Shown in pieces: positions 8,794 through 16,924 of a stretch of 64,000 nt of DNA (position 1 is the stretch's first letter; the number at the start of each line of letters is the position of its first letter). A program made the translations under genes and the position numbers. Location of the stretch: the NCBI GenBank assembly GCA_963631545.1, contig CAVGRN010000006.1, forward strand, positions 1 to 64,000, given 5' to 3'. This DNA is from UBA1181 sp963631545 (lineage in GTDB: Bacteria; Bacteroidota; Bacteroidia; Bacteroidales; Paludibacteraceae). The notes beneath the pieces were generated by a model. The model had not been told where the DNA came from. It saw only the letters and a program-made list of their open reading frames with translations, and ran no database searches.

Positions 8794-9390
8794 TTAAATT
8801 GTTAAACCAGAGAAGCACATAAACGCCATTGCCATCAAACCAACCGTGATGAAGGTGATTCCCAAACCACGAAGTGGTGCTGGCACGTTTGAATACTGGA
8901 GACGCTCTCTAATCGCTGCCAACGCAACGATAGCCAAAGCCCATCCAATACCAGAACCCAAAGCGTATGTCGCCGCCGTCCCGACATTTGCGAAATGACG
9001 CTGCTGCATAAACAAGCAAGCACCCATAATGGCACAGTTCACTGCAATCAACGGCAAGAATATACCGAGCGACGCGTATAGCGACGGACTGAACTTCTCA
9101 ACCGCCATCTCAAGTATTTGAACCACACCCGCAATCACCGCAATGAAAAGTATGAAACTCAAGAAACTGAGGTCAACACCCTCAACGATAGCGTTCGGAG
9201 CAAGCACATAATTCTCTAACAGATAATTCAGTGGGACGGTTACGAGCAACACAAATGTTACGGAAGCACCCAATCCCAAGGCTGTCTTAACGTTCTTTGA
9301 TACTGCTAAGTAGGAACACATTCCCAAGAAGTAGCAGAAAATCATATTGTCCACAAAAATGGACTTTACAAATAAACTTAAATATTCCAT
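8794..9390 (-). CDS. nqrE: Na+-translocating NADH:quinone reductase subunit E
   Basis: 198 residues with six predicted membrane helices, as in NqrE/RnfA proteins. Characteristic segments are FVDNMIFCYFLGMCSYLAVSK and NCAIMGACLFMQQRHF, whose cysteines are of the kind that hold the intramembrane Fe centre shared with NqrD. SGIGWALAIVALAAIRERL is the usual late helix. It has opposite topology to NqrD and forms part of the sodium channel. The gene lies 23 bases after nqrD. Confidence 0.97.
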   Translation of the reverse strand: MEYLSLFVKSIFVDNMIFCYFLGMCSYLAVSKNVKTALGLGASVTFVLLVTVPLNYLLENYVLAPNAIVEGVDLSFLSFILFIAVIAGVVQILEMAVEKFSPSLYASLGIFLPLIAVNCAIMGACLFMQQRHFANVGTAATYALGSGIGWALAIVALAAIRERLQYSNVPAPLRGLGITFITVGLMAMAFMCFSGLTI

Positions 9391-9413
9391 GTTCTAAATC
9401 TCTATTAGGAATT

Positions 9414-10049
9414 TTAATTGCTCTTCTCTTGAAGGTCTGGATTCTTAGCACGCTGGAACCAGATGATGCAAGCCAAAATGATCAACGCCATTGGTGGCAA
9501 CACCATCAAACCATTGTTCATATAACCAAAGTCATACACACACTGCGGAATTATGGTGAAGCCCAAAAGTGTGCCTGAACCCAAAATCTCGCGGACGAAT
9601 CCTACGATTACAAGAATCAAGGCATAGCCCAAACCATTACCGATACCATCCAAGAACGACTCCCACGGCCCGTTTGACATGGCAAATGCCTCCAACCGAC
9701 CCATCAAGATACAGTTCGTGATGATCAATCCAACGTAGACAGACAACTGCACGCTCACATCGTAGGCAAACGCCTTCAGAACCTGGCTCACAATTGTTAC
9801 CAATGCCGCACAGACAACCAACTGAACGATGATACGAATGCGGTTAGGAATCGTGTTTCGCAACAAGGAGATGACCAAGTTCGAAAAAGCCACAATCACC
9901 GTAACGGACAAGCCCATCACCAACGCCGGCTCCAATTTAGAGGTAACCGCCAAAGCAGAACAGATACCCAAAACTTGAACCGCAACAGGATTATTCAATC
10001 CCAACGGACTCAAAAAAACTTCTTTGTTTTTCTTTGAAAATAATTCCAT
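9414..10049 (-). CDS. nqrD: Na+-translocating NADH:quinone reductase subunit D
   Basis: 211 residues, six membrane helices, NqrD/RnfE family. GLNNPVAVQVLGICSALAVTS and YVGLIITNCILMGRLEAFA are conserved, including the two cysteines that pair with those of NqrE around the intramembrane Fe site. SFLDGIGNGLGYALILVIVGFVRE is the expected amphipathic/membrane region. It follows nqrC by 13 bases. Confidence 0.97.
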   Translation of the reverse strand: MELFSKKNKEVFLSPLGLNNPVAVQVLGICSALAVTSKLEPALVMGLSVTVIVAFSNLVISLLRNTIPNRIRIIVQLVVCAALVTIVSQVLKAFAYDVSVQLSVYVGLIITNCILMGRLEAFAMSNGPWESFLDGIGNGLGYALILVIVGFVREILGSGTLLGFTIIPQCVYDFGYMNNGLMVLPPMALIILACIIWFQRAKNPDLQEKSN

Positions 10050-10062
10050 ATCTGTTTCCTCC

Positions 10063-10875
10063 TTATTTTACTTCAACTGCTTGCGCCTGCAAGGAATCTT
10101 TCACCTCAGCCACCAAAGCCTCGATTGAATCTACTACCGACGCAACACTTGCAGAATCCACAACCACCTGGACACTCTCAACCGAAACCTCTGATGCTCC
10201 TGTTTGCTGAAAGAAAGCCGCATACTTGCCCAAGCAGTCGTGCAACATCTTATCCACACCTTTGGAGGTGATTGTTCCGCCAGAGATTCCATCCACCTGC
10301 GTATTTGCATCAGTTACCTTACCATGCTTCGCCACGGAAATCTTAACCTCGCCATTCTCCTGCATCGTCTTGCCCTTAAACTGGGATTGGAAAGCCGGAG
10401 TTGCAATCTCTGCACCCAAACCTGGGGTTTCCCCCTCGTGCGAGAAGTAAGTTCCATAAATGGTTTGCTTGTCTGCGTTGAATGACACATAACCCCAAAC
10501 CGGACCCCAAAGACCTGCGCCGTAAAGCGGTGCAACGTATTTGGTTTCTCCATTCACCTCACAAACATAGAGAGGAAGTTGGTCTGCAATGCACTTAGAT
10601 TCGATCTTGAATCCGCCATTCTCTGCGACCACATTTCCGTTTTTGTCCAAAATCTGGTCTGCCTTGACATATTTGTTGTATACAGCCTCAGCATCATCAG
10701 CCATTTCCTCCGCCGATATGTTCAGGGAAGAAAGTATCTGCTTCATCTTATCCAACTCCACGTTCTTGTTTTGTCTATCTTTCAAAGATGAAGATACGAA
10801 CGCCAAGAGGAACGCAACGATAACAACCATTATCGAAGCGTATATGATAGTATAAATGTTACTATTCGTATTCAT
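10063..10875 (-). CDS. nqrC: Na+-translocating NADH:quinone reductase subunit C
   Basis: 270 residues: one N-terminal membrane helix (10-28) and a periplasmic domain carrying covalent FMN. The flavinylation motif appears as DGISGGTITS (195-204), with T201 the likely FMN-bearing residue. The usual motif is SGAT, so Ala is Gly here. GLWGPVWGYVSFNADKQTIYG and HEGETPGLGAEI are family hallmarks. An Ala/Val/Ser-rich tail after about residue 220 (VESVQVVVDSASVASVVDS) extends past the conserved domain. No apbE (FMN transferase) is seen in this window. It follows nqrB by 9 bases. Confidence 0.97.
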   Translation of the reverse strand: MNTNSNIYTIIYASIMVVIVAFLLAFVSSSLKDRQNKNVELDKMKQILSSLNISAEEMADDAEAVYNKYVKADQILDKNGNVVAENGGFKIESKCIADQLPLYVCEVNGETKYVAPLYGAGLWGPVWGYVSFNADKQTIYGTYFSHEGETPGLGAEIATPAFQSQFKGKTMQENGEVKISVAKHGKVTDANTQVDGISGGTITSKGVDKMLHDCLGKYAAFFQQTGASEVSVESVQVVVDSASVASVVDSIEALVAEVKDSLQAQAVEVK

Positions 10876-10884
10876 AACTCTCTA

Positions 10885-12078
10885 TTATTTAGCAACTCTA
10901 CTCAATCTTCTCTTGATGTTTCTCTGTACGAAGCAATAATCAATCAACGCTGCAAAGACGTTCATCAACAAGATTGCCAACATCATACCTTCTGGATATC
11001 CTGGATTCAAGCAACGAACCACGATAGCGATGAAACCGATGAGGAATCCGAAAATGTACTTTCCGCACTCTGTCCTTGGAGAGGTTACAGGGTCTGTTGC
11101 CATAAAGACAGCACCGAAGCAGAAACCTCCTAAGAAGATATGCTCGTACCAAGGCAACTGCATTACTGAGTTTGCACCGATTGCATTGAACATCAACGCA
11201 GTTACAATACCACCGACGAAAACTGACAACATCGTCTTCCAGCTTGCAATGCCCGTCCACAAAAGGATGAACGCACCGATGGCAATGGCAATCACACTTG
11301 TCTCGCCGATTGAACCTGGGTACAAACCTATCAGCATATCGGCAACAGACATATTGCTGCTAACCGCATTGACAATACTGTCTGCCGAGCCCGAGGTTGC
11401 AATCTGACCGAGCGGAGTCGCACCGGTAAATCCGTCCACCAAGGCCTTGTCGCTTCCCAGTCCGAAGAAATTGTTCAACGAGATCCAAACGGAATCACCG
11501 GACATCTTCGTAGGATAAGCAAAGAACAAAAACGCACGAGTTACCAAAGCAACGTTGAAGATGTTATAGCCTGTTCCACCGAACACCTCCTTCGCAAAGA
11601 TAACCGCAAAGGCTGTCGCAATGGCCAGAATCCACAACGGACACTCAACCGGCACAATCATCGGTATCAGCATACCAGAAACAAGGAATCCCTCCTGAAT
11701 CTCCTCATGCTTCCACTGAGCCACAACAAATTCAATGCCAAGTCCCACAACGTATGACACGACAATCTTCGGCAACACAGCCAAGAAACCGTAGATGAAC
11801 GTTGCAAAGAACGATGCCTCTTCACCATGCACAAGAAAATGTTGATAACCAACATTGTACATACCGAAAAGCAACGCAGGCAACAAAGCAATCACGACGA
11901 TAGACATCGCACGCTTGGAGTCGATGCAGTCGTGAATGTGGCTTCCTCTCTTCGCTGTCGTGTTCGGAACGAACAGGAACGACTCAAACCCGTCGAACAC
12001 AGAGCGAAAGGCGTGAAATTTCCCGTCCCCTTCAAAAGACGGCTTCACTTTGTCGAGAAATTTTCTTAACGCTTTCAA
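10885..12078 (-). CDS. nqrB: Na+-translocating NADH:quinone reductase subunit B
   Basis: 397 residues, about ten membrane helices, NqrB/RnfD family. NqrB holds a covalent FMN at the Thr of TGAT (DGFTGATPLGQ, T221 here), binds riboflavin, and forms the main Na+ and quinone pathway. Other landmarks are KEVFGGTGYNIFNVALVTRAFLFFAYP and GGFCFGAVFMATDPVTSPRT. It lies 37 bases after nqrA, the largest gap inside the nqr run, with no hairpin or promoter box seen in it. Confidence 0.97.
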   Translation of the reverse strand: MKALRKFLDKVKPSFEGDGKFHAFRSVFDGFESFLFVPNTTAKRGSHIHDCIDSKRAMSIVVIALLPALLFGMYNVGYQHFLVHGEEASFFATFIYGFLAVLPKIVVSYVVGLGIEFVVAQWKHEEIQEGFLVSGMLIPMIVPVECPLWILAIATAFAVIFAKEVFGGTGYNIFNVALVTRAFLFFAYPTKMSGDSVWISLNNFFGLGSDKALVDGFTGATPLGQIATSGSADSIVNAVSSNMSVADMLIGLYPGSIGETSVIAIAIGAFILLWTGIASWKTMLSVFVGGIVTALMFNAIGANSVMQLPWYEHIFLGGFCFGAVFMATDPVTSPRTECGKYIFGFLIGFIAIVVRCLNPGYPEGMMLAILLMNVFAALIDYCFVQRNIKRRLSRVAK

Positions 12079-12115
12079 TGTTATATGTTTTTAGTTATTA
12101 CACAATTTTTAGACC

Positions 12116-13471
12116 TTAAGCCAGCTCCTTCCGTAGGAAGTCCAACCCCTCGCGGACAATTCTCTGCGTCTCAATCTTTGAGGTGCAGACAAACTCACAA
12201 AGTGCGAAGTCCTCTGGTGCCACCTCATAGATGCCCAACTGCTCCATCTTATCAATGTCTCTCGCCATGATGGCTTTCACAAGAAACTCCGGATAAATAT
12301 CCATTGGGAACACCTTATCATACTCGCCCGACATAATGAACGCACGCTCACCACCGTTGATGTTGGTATCAAACTCATACTCCTTGCTCTTGCCCAACAA
12401 CCACGAGAAGTAGGAACGACTCACGCTGAACTTGTTCAAACGTGGTGCGATCCAACCCAAGAACTCATCATTGTGGTCGCCCTCTGGAATGACGGTGATC
12501 TGAGAATCGAATGCGCCGAGGTAACCATCTGCCGAGATTTGAGTTCCCGTCAAAGGATTTCCGCTGATGTAGCGCACATCGTCTCCCTCAACATTATTAG
12601 CGATAACATTGGCGATAGACTCACCCACTTTCATATCATAATACTGAGGATTCTTCACACAAGAACCCGTCAGAGCCACTTTCTTAGAGAAACCGATCTG
12701 GCCGTTTTTGAATGCGGCACCAATCATTGCCACATCCTGCGCATTGATAGTCCAAACAATATCACCTTTGTTAATAGGGTCGATGTGGTGGATCTGAACA
12801 CCGACATTCCCAGTTGGGTGCGCACCGATAAACTCGTGCAACTCAACGCCCTTTGTTTTCTTGTAAATGCTTGAAGCACTCTCTGCATTGATACCAATGT
12901 GTATTTTTCCACTGGTCAACTTCGCCAATGCGTCGATACCATACTGGAAATCCTCTTGGCGACCCACCAAAAGGTACTCGTAATTGGGCGCCATCGGAGC
13001 AGTGTCGAAACCAGAGATGAAAATCGCTTTCGGATTATCGTTAGGATCAGCCACCACATCGAACGGGCGCTGCTTGATGAAAGGGAAGAATCCTGCGTTA
13101 AGCAAAGCCTCTTTCACCTTCTCCGCCGATAATTCAGATGGGCGAGCCTTCGGAAACTCCTCAGAAACGAATTGACCATCCGACTTCAGGCGAATGTCCA
13201 ACACTTTCCGCTTATCACCACGGTTGACAGCGACAACCTCGCCACTCACTGGGGAAACGAATTTCAAATCCTCGTTGGTCTTGCTTTGAAACAAAACCGT
13301 CCCGACTTTCACCTTATCCCCCTCCCGGACAAGCACTTTGGGTTTGATGCCGTGAAAATCATCAGGTCTGACAGAAAACGACTCAGAAGCACCGACTTTC
13401 GCCAGCACTTCCTTTGCCTTTCCTTTCATGTTAATGTCAAGACCTTTTTTAATTCTTATCACCTCAGACAT
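12116..13471 (-). CDS. nqrA: Na+-translocating NADH:quinone reductase subunit A
   Basis: 451 residues, the normal length of this soluble, membrane-attached subunit. It starts IRIKKGLDINMKGKA and contains VRPDDFHGIKPKVLVREGDKVKVGTVLF, a barrel-sandwich-like segment. ADPNDNPKAIFISGFDTAPMAP and IHHIDPINKGDIVWTINAQDVAMIG are conserved in NqrA. It starts only 21 bases after lpxA stops, with no terminator between, so the sodium pump appears to be transcribed with the lipid A genes. Confidence 0.97.
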   Translation of the reverse strand: MSEVIRIKKGLDINMKGKAKEVLAKVGASESFSVRPDDFHGIKPKVLVREGDKVKVGTVLFQSKTNEDLKFVSPVSGEVVAVNRGDKRKVLDIRLKSDGQFVSEEFPKARPSELSAEKVKEALLNAGFFPFIKQRPFDVVADPNDNPKAIFISGFDTAPMAPNYEYLLVGRQEDFQYGIDALAKLTSGKIHIGINAESASSIYKKTKGVELHEFIGAHPTGNVGVQIHHIDPINKGDIVWTINAQDVAMIGAAFKNGQIGFSKKVALTGSCVKNPQYYDMKVGESIANVIANNVEGDDVRYISGNPLTGTQISADGYLGAFDSQITVIPEGDHNDEFLGWIAPRLNKFSVSRSYFSWLLGKSKEYEFDTNINGGERAFIMSGEYDKVFPMDIYPEFLVKAIMARDIDKMEQLGIYEVAPEDFALCEFVCTSKIETQRIVREGLDFLRKELA

Positions 13472-13492
13472 ATAACGTATAATGATTAATAA

Positions 13493-14278
13493 TTATTCCG
13501 ACAAGATACTGCGAATGATGCCCCGCTGCGACGCCTTCACAAAGTTGACGACGATCTGCTTTTCTTCAGAGTCTGCCACCTCGTTCATAAGTTTCTCCAA
13601 CGCCTGCGTGGTGTTCAATCCCGACTGATAGATGCATCTGTAAATCTCTTGTATTCTTCCGATTTGCTCCTTGGTGAAACCGCGGCGAGTGAGCCCAACG
13701 AGGTTCAAACCCACGTATGCCAAAGGGTCGCGCCCCGCCGTAATGTACGGAGGCACATCCTTGCCGATTCGCGATCCGCCTTGCACAATCACATGGCTTC
13801 CGACGCGGCTGAACTGGTGTACTAAGACGTTGCCCGACAGGATAGCCCAGTCGTCGATCTCCACCTCGCCCGCAATCTGAGATGCGTTACCGATGATGAT
13901 GTGGTTACCCAACTTGCAATCGTGTGCAATGTGCGTATACGCCATAATCAAGCAATCTGAGCCAACAATCGTCGTACCCTTGGAAGCGGTTCCCCTGTTG
14001 ACAGTGGCACACTCCCTGATAGTGGTATTGTCTCCGACGACAGCCGTTGTTTCCTCTCCGCGAAATTTCAAATCCTGTGGAATGGCAGAGATGACTGCGT
14101 TAGGGAACACTTTCACGTTCTTTCCAATTCTCGCACCACTCAAAACCGTGGCATGCGGCATAAGCACCGTACCATCGCCAATCTCCACGTTCTTATCAAC
14201 GTAGACAAATGGACCGATCTCCACGTTCTTCCCAATTTTCGCCTCGGGATGAATAAAAGACATTTCCTGCATCTTCAA
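13493..14278 (-). CDS. lpxA: UDP-N-acetylglucosamine acyltransferase
   Basis: 261 residues, full length. LpxA transfers a 3-hydroxyacyl chain from acyl-ACP to UDP-GlcNAc, the first step of lipid A synthesis, in the cytoplasm. The left-handed beta-helix hexapeptide repeats begin IHPEAKIGKNVEIGPFVYVD. The catalytic His region is MAYTHIAHDCKLGNH, and the C-terminal helical part begins LVGLTRRGFTKEQIGRIQEIY. It starts 4 bases after the lpxC/fabZ stop, as in other Bacteroidetes. Confidence 0.97.
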   Translation of the reverse strand: MKMQEMSFIHPEAKIGKNVEIGPFVYVDKNVEIGDGTVLMPHATVLSGARIGKNVKVFPNAVISAIPQDLKFRGEETTAVVGDNTTIRECATVNRGTASKGTTIVGSDCLIMAYTHIAHDCKLGNHIIIGNASQIAGEVEIDDWAILSGNVLVHQFSRVGSHVIVQGGSRIGKDVPPYITAGRDPLAYVGLNLVGLTRRGFTKEQIGRIQEIYRCIYQSGLNTTQALEKLMNEVADSEEKQIVVNFVKASQRGIIRSILSE

Positions 14279-14282
14279 TTAA

Positions 14283-15668
14283 TTATTTATTTTTCGAAAT
14301 CTGCGCAAGGAACTCCGCCTCGGCGCAAATTTTTTCTCCTACAATCGCATATCCTTTCATATATGCGCACCCTCTGCGGATGTCCGTCATCAAGTCTAAC
14401 TTGAAAATGACCGTGTCGCCTGGCACCACCTTGTGCCTGAACTTCACATTGTCAATCTTCAAGAAATAGGTGGAATATTTCTCTGGGTCGTCCACCTTGC
14501 TAAGCACCAAGATACCGCCCGTCTGCGCCATAGCCTCCACCAAAAGCACGCCCGGCATCACCGGCTCGTCTGGGAAGTGTCCGCAGAAGAACTGCTCGTT
14601 GCCCGACACACTCTTCACACCTACAACTCCTCTCTCCTTCAGCTCTATAATCTTATCAATCAAAAGCATAGGCCAACGGTGAGGCAGTAGTTGCTTGATG
14701 CGTTTGATGTCCATCAACGGTTCCTGCGAAGGGTCATATTTCGGGAAGAGGATTTCCTGCTTCTTCAAAACCTTGAACACCTTCTTGGCGAACTCCGTGT
14801 TCACCGTGTGCCCAGGGCAAGTGGCAATGACATGCCCCTTGATAGGCTTGCCGATCAACGCCAAATCACCAATTATATCCAACAATTTGTGGCGCGCCGG
14901 CTCGTTGTCAAACGCAAGCGGACGGCGCTGCAAATAGCCCAAATCAGAAACCTCAATGTGCGGCATTCCCAAAATGTCTGTCAGATTGTCAATCTCCGAA
15001 TGTTCCATCTGCTTGTCATAGATGACAATGGCATTATCCAAATCGCCGCCCTTGATTAGGTTGTGCTTCAGCAGCACCTCGATCTCGCGTACGAAGACAA
15101 ATGTACGGCAGGCTGCGATTTCCGCCTTGTAATCTGCCAAAGAATTTAACTGCGCATACTGGTTAGACAATATCGGCGATGGGTACGATACGAGGACGCT
15201 CACCTCGAAATCATCACTTGGCAGCACCTGTATGGTTGAAATGCCGTTGGCATCCTTATATTCCAATTTTCTTGGCACATAGAAGAACTCACGGTCTGCC
15301 GCCTGCTCCTCCAGTCCCACCCTCTCAATCTCCTCAACATAGCGGATGGCACTTCCATCCAAGATCGGCACTTCTGGCTGGTCTACCTGAATCAAACAGT
15401 TGTCCACCTCCATAGCAAAGAGTGCAGACATAACGTGTTCGATTGTGCTGACCTTGGCGTCGCCGTTGGCAATCACCGTTCCGCGGGAAGTCTCCACAAC
15501 ATTCTCCGCCAGCGCATCAATGATAGGTTGCCCCTCCAGGTCAACCCTCTGGAACTTCCGTCCGTGACCTGCCGGAGCTGGGCAGAAAGTAACTGTTACG
15601 TTCAGTCCCGTATGCAGTCCCTTACCCGATAAGGTAAACGATTCTTTTAACGTTTTCTGTTTAGGCAT
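14283..15668 (-). CDS. lpxC: Fused UDP-3-O-acyl-GlcNAc deacetylase / 3-hydroxyacyl-ACP dehydratase
   Basis: 461 residues. Residues 1-300 are LpxC, the zinc deacetylase committing to lipid A: zinc-site segments are STIEHVMSALFAMEVDN and FDNEPARHKLLDIIGDLAL, and CPGHTVN contributes a later His. Residues about 310-460 are FabZ, the fatty-acid-synthesis dehydratase: LLPHRWPMLLIDKI and GHFPDEPVMPGVLLVEAMAQTGG carry its His and Glu. The LpxC-FabZ fusion is a known Bacteroidetes arrangement and fits the taxonomic placement. It lies 24 bases after lpxD. Confidence 0.97.
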   Translation of the reverse strand: MPKQKTLKESFTLSGKGLHTGLNVTVTFCPAPAGHGRKFQRVDLEGQPIIDALAENVVETSRGTVIANGDAKVSTIEHVMSALFAMEVDNCLIQVDQPEVPILDGSAIRYVEEIERVGLEEQAADREFFYVPRKLEYKDANGISTIQVLPSDDFEVSVLVSYPSPILSNQYAQLNSLADYKAEIAACRTFVFVREIEVLLKHNLIKGGDLDNAIVIYDKQMEHSEIDNLTDILGMPHIEVSDLGYLQRRPLAFDNEPARHKLLDIIGDLALIGKPIKGHVIATCPGHTVNTEFAKKVFKVLKKQEILFPKYDPSQEPLMDIKRIKQLLPHRWPMLLIDKIIELKERGVVGVKSVSGNEQFFCGHFPDEPVMPGVLLVEAMAQTGGILVLSKVDDPEKYSTYFLKIDNVKFRHKVVPGDTVIFKLDLMTDIRRGCAYMKGYAIVGEKICAEAEFLAQISKNK

Positions 15669-15692
15669 ATCTTTTCTATATAAATTTAGGTA

Positions 15693-16745
15693 TCATTCTT
15701 TTTGCGCGAGTTTCTCCTGCAACTCTTTCACCTGTTTCTGCAATTCTGTCAGTTCCTTGCGCATTTCTGGGAAATTGCGGAACAAGACAAACGAACGTTG
15801 GAATTTATGCGCCTCCATGTGCGGATAACCGTGGTACATACCATTCGGATTCTTCACACTGTTCGACAATCCGCAACGCGCGGCAAGTATTGAACCATCG
15901 GCAACCGAAATGTGTCCCACCACACCCGACTGACCGCCAAACATACAATGCTTTCCAACCTTCGTAGAGCCAGCGATACCGGTCAACGCCGCCATCACGG
16001 TGTTCTCTCCAATCTCCACATTGTGGGCAATTTGGATCAGATTGTCCAATTTCACGCCATCCTCAATGACGGTGGCACCCATCGTTGAACGGTCTATCGT
16101 CGTGTTTGCGCCAATCTCGACATTGTTTCTTATCTCGACTATTCCAATTTGTGGAATCTTATCATATTTGCCATCGGCTGTCGGAGCAAAGCCGAATCCG
16201 TCCGACCCGACTACGCAACCTGCGTGCAAAATACAATTCTCACCCACCTTGCAACCTTTATAAATGCGGACGCCAGGATAAAGAATCGTATTGCACCCCA
16301 CCGTAACATTATCACCCACATAAACCTGCGGATAAATCATCGCATTATCGCCTACCTTAGCACCATCCTCAATCACGGCATACGGACCGATGTAGACATT
16401 ACTGCCCACCTCTGCCTTGTCCGAAATATACGCCAAAGGTGAGATGCCACTTTTGCGCGGCGCAAAACTCTCCACCAGCGTGAGCAGCGATGCCAAAGCG
16501 TCATACGAATTTTTCACCTTAATTAAAGTGGGTTCCAACTCGCGTTCTGGCGTGAAATCCTCATTCACCAAAACGGCGCTTGCCTTTGTGGTATAAATAT
16601 ACTCCGTGTATTTCGGATTAGACAAGAAAGTCAATGTTCCAGGTCTTCCAGCCTCGATTTTCGAGAAATCAGAGACCTTGACATCTGGATTCCCGACCAC
16701 AGTTCCTTTCAAGTAGTCGGCTATCTGTTGCGCAGAAAACTCCAT
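15693..16745 (-). CDS. lpxD: UDP-3-O-acylglucosamine N-acyltransferase
   Basis: 350 residues from ATG at 16745 (MEFSAQQIADYLKGTVVG). A longer in-frame extension to 16886 exists but covers the promoter box and has no family similarity, so it is rejected. The N-terminal uridine-binding domain includes PGTLTFLSNPKYTEYIYTT. A long hexapeptide-repeat helix follows; GVKLDNLIQIAHNVEIGENT holds the catalytic His. The C-terminal helix ends ELQKQVKELQEKLAQKE. LpxD adds the second acyl chain to UDP-GlcN after LpxC. It is the first gene of the lpx-nqr unit. Confidence 0.96.
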   Translation of the reverse strand: MEFSAQQIADYLKGTVVGNPDVKVSDFSKIEAGRPGTLTFLSNPKYTEYIYTTKASAVLVNEDFTPERELEPTLIKVKNSYDALASLLTLVESFAPRKSGISPLAYISDKAEVGSNVYIGPYAVIEDGAKVGDNAMIYPQVYVGDNVTVGCNTILYPGVRIYKGCKVGENCILHAGCVVGSDGFGFAPTADGKYDKIPQIGIVEIRNNVEIGANTTIDRSTMGATVIEDGVKLDNLIQIAHNVEIGENTVMAALTGIAGSTKVGKHCMFGGQSGVVGHISVADGSILAARCGLSNSVKNPNGMYHGYPHMEAHKFQRSFVLFRNFPEMRKELTELQKQVKELQEKLAQKE

Positions 16746-16758
16746 AACATTTTTTCTG

Positions 16759-16766
16759 CAAATATA
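16759..16766 (-). promoter_or_regulatory. lpxD: Bacteroidetes -7 box (TATATTTG) for lpxD and the lpx-nqr unit
   Basis: A perfect TAnnTTTG match on the minus strand, 13 bases before the lpxD ATG, implying a very short or near-leaderless message. No other promoter box was recognised between here and nqrF, although internal promoters inside genes cannot be excluded. Confidence 0.6.
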
Positions 16767-16836
16767 GGGAAATTCAATTAGTTTGAAAATCCGATTTGAA
16801 AAAAAGCGACACAAGGGATATGCAGAACGCGACATT

Positions 16837-16862
16837 GCGACATCTGACATTTTGTCAGTCGC
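16837..16862. promoter_or_regulatory. Palindrome upstream of the htpG sigma-54 promoter, possible activator site
   Basis: Arms GCGA and CTGACA are mirrored by TGTCAG and TCGC around a TTT centre, with three extra bases in the left arm. It ends 7 bases before the -24 element. Sigma-54 promoters need an enhancer-binding activator, often at palindromes, though usually further upstream. Function is inferred from position only. Confidence 0.35.
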
Positions 16863-16869
16863 ACACTTG

Positions 16870-16885
16870 TGGCACATTCTTTGCA
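16870..16885 (+). promoter_or_regulatory. htpG: Sigma-54 (RpoN) -24/-12 promoter for htpG
   Basis: The sequence TGGCACATTCTTTGCA has the invariant GG (16871-16872) and GC (16883-16884) exactly 10 bases apart, and matches TGGCAC-N5-TTGCA closely. Transcription would start near 16896, giving a leader of about 29 nt to the htpG ATG. No TAnnTTTG box competes nearby. Confidence 0.65.
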
Positions 16886-16924
16886 ATTATTGATGTGAGT
16901 TATGACTATTAAAAATTCCATAAT

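Noticed and set aside
16746..16886. 47-residue N-terminal extension of lpxD
   Set aside because: It covers the TATATTTG promoter box, lacks similarity to LpxD, and the ATG at 16745 gives the normal protein start.
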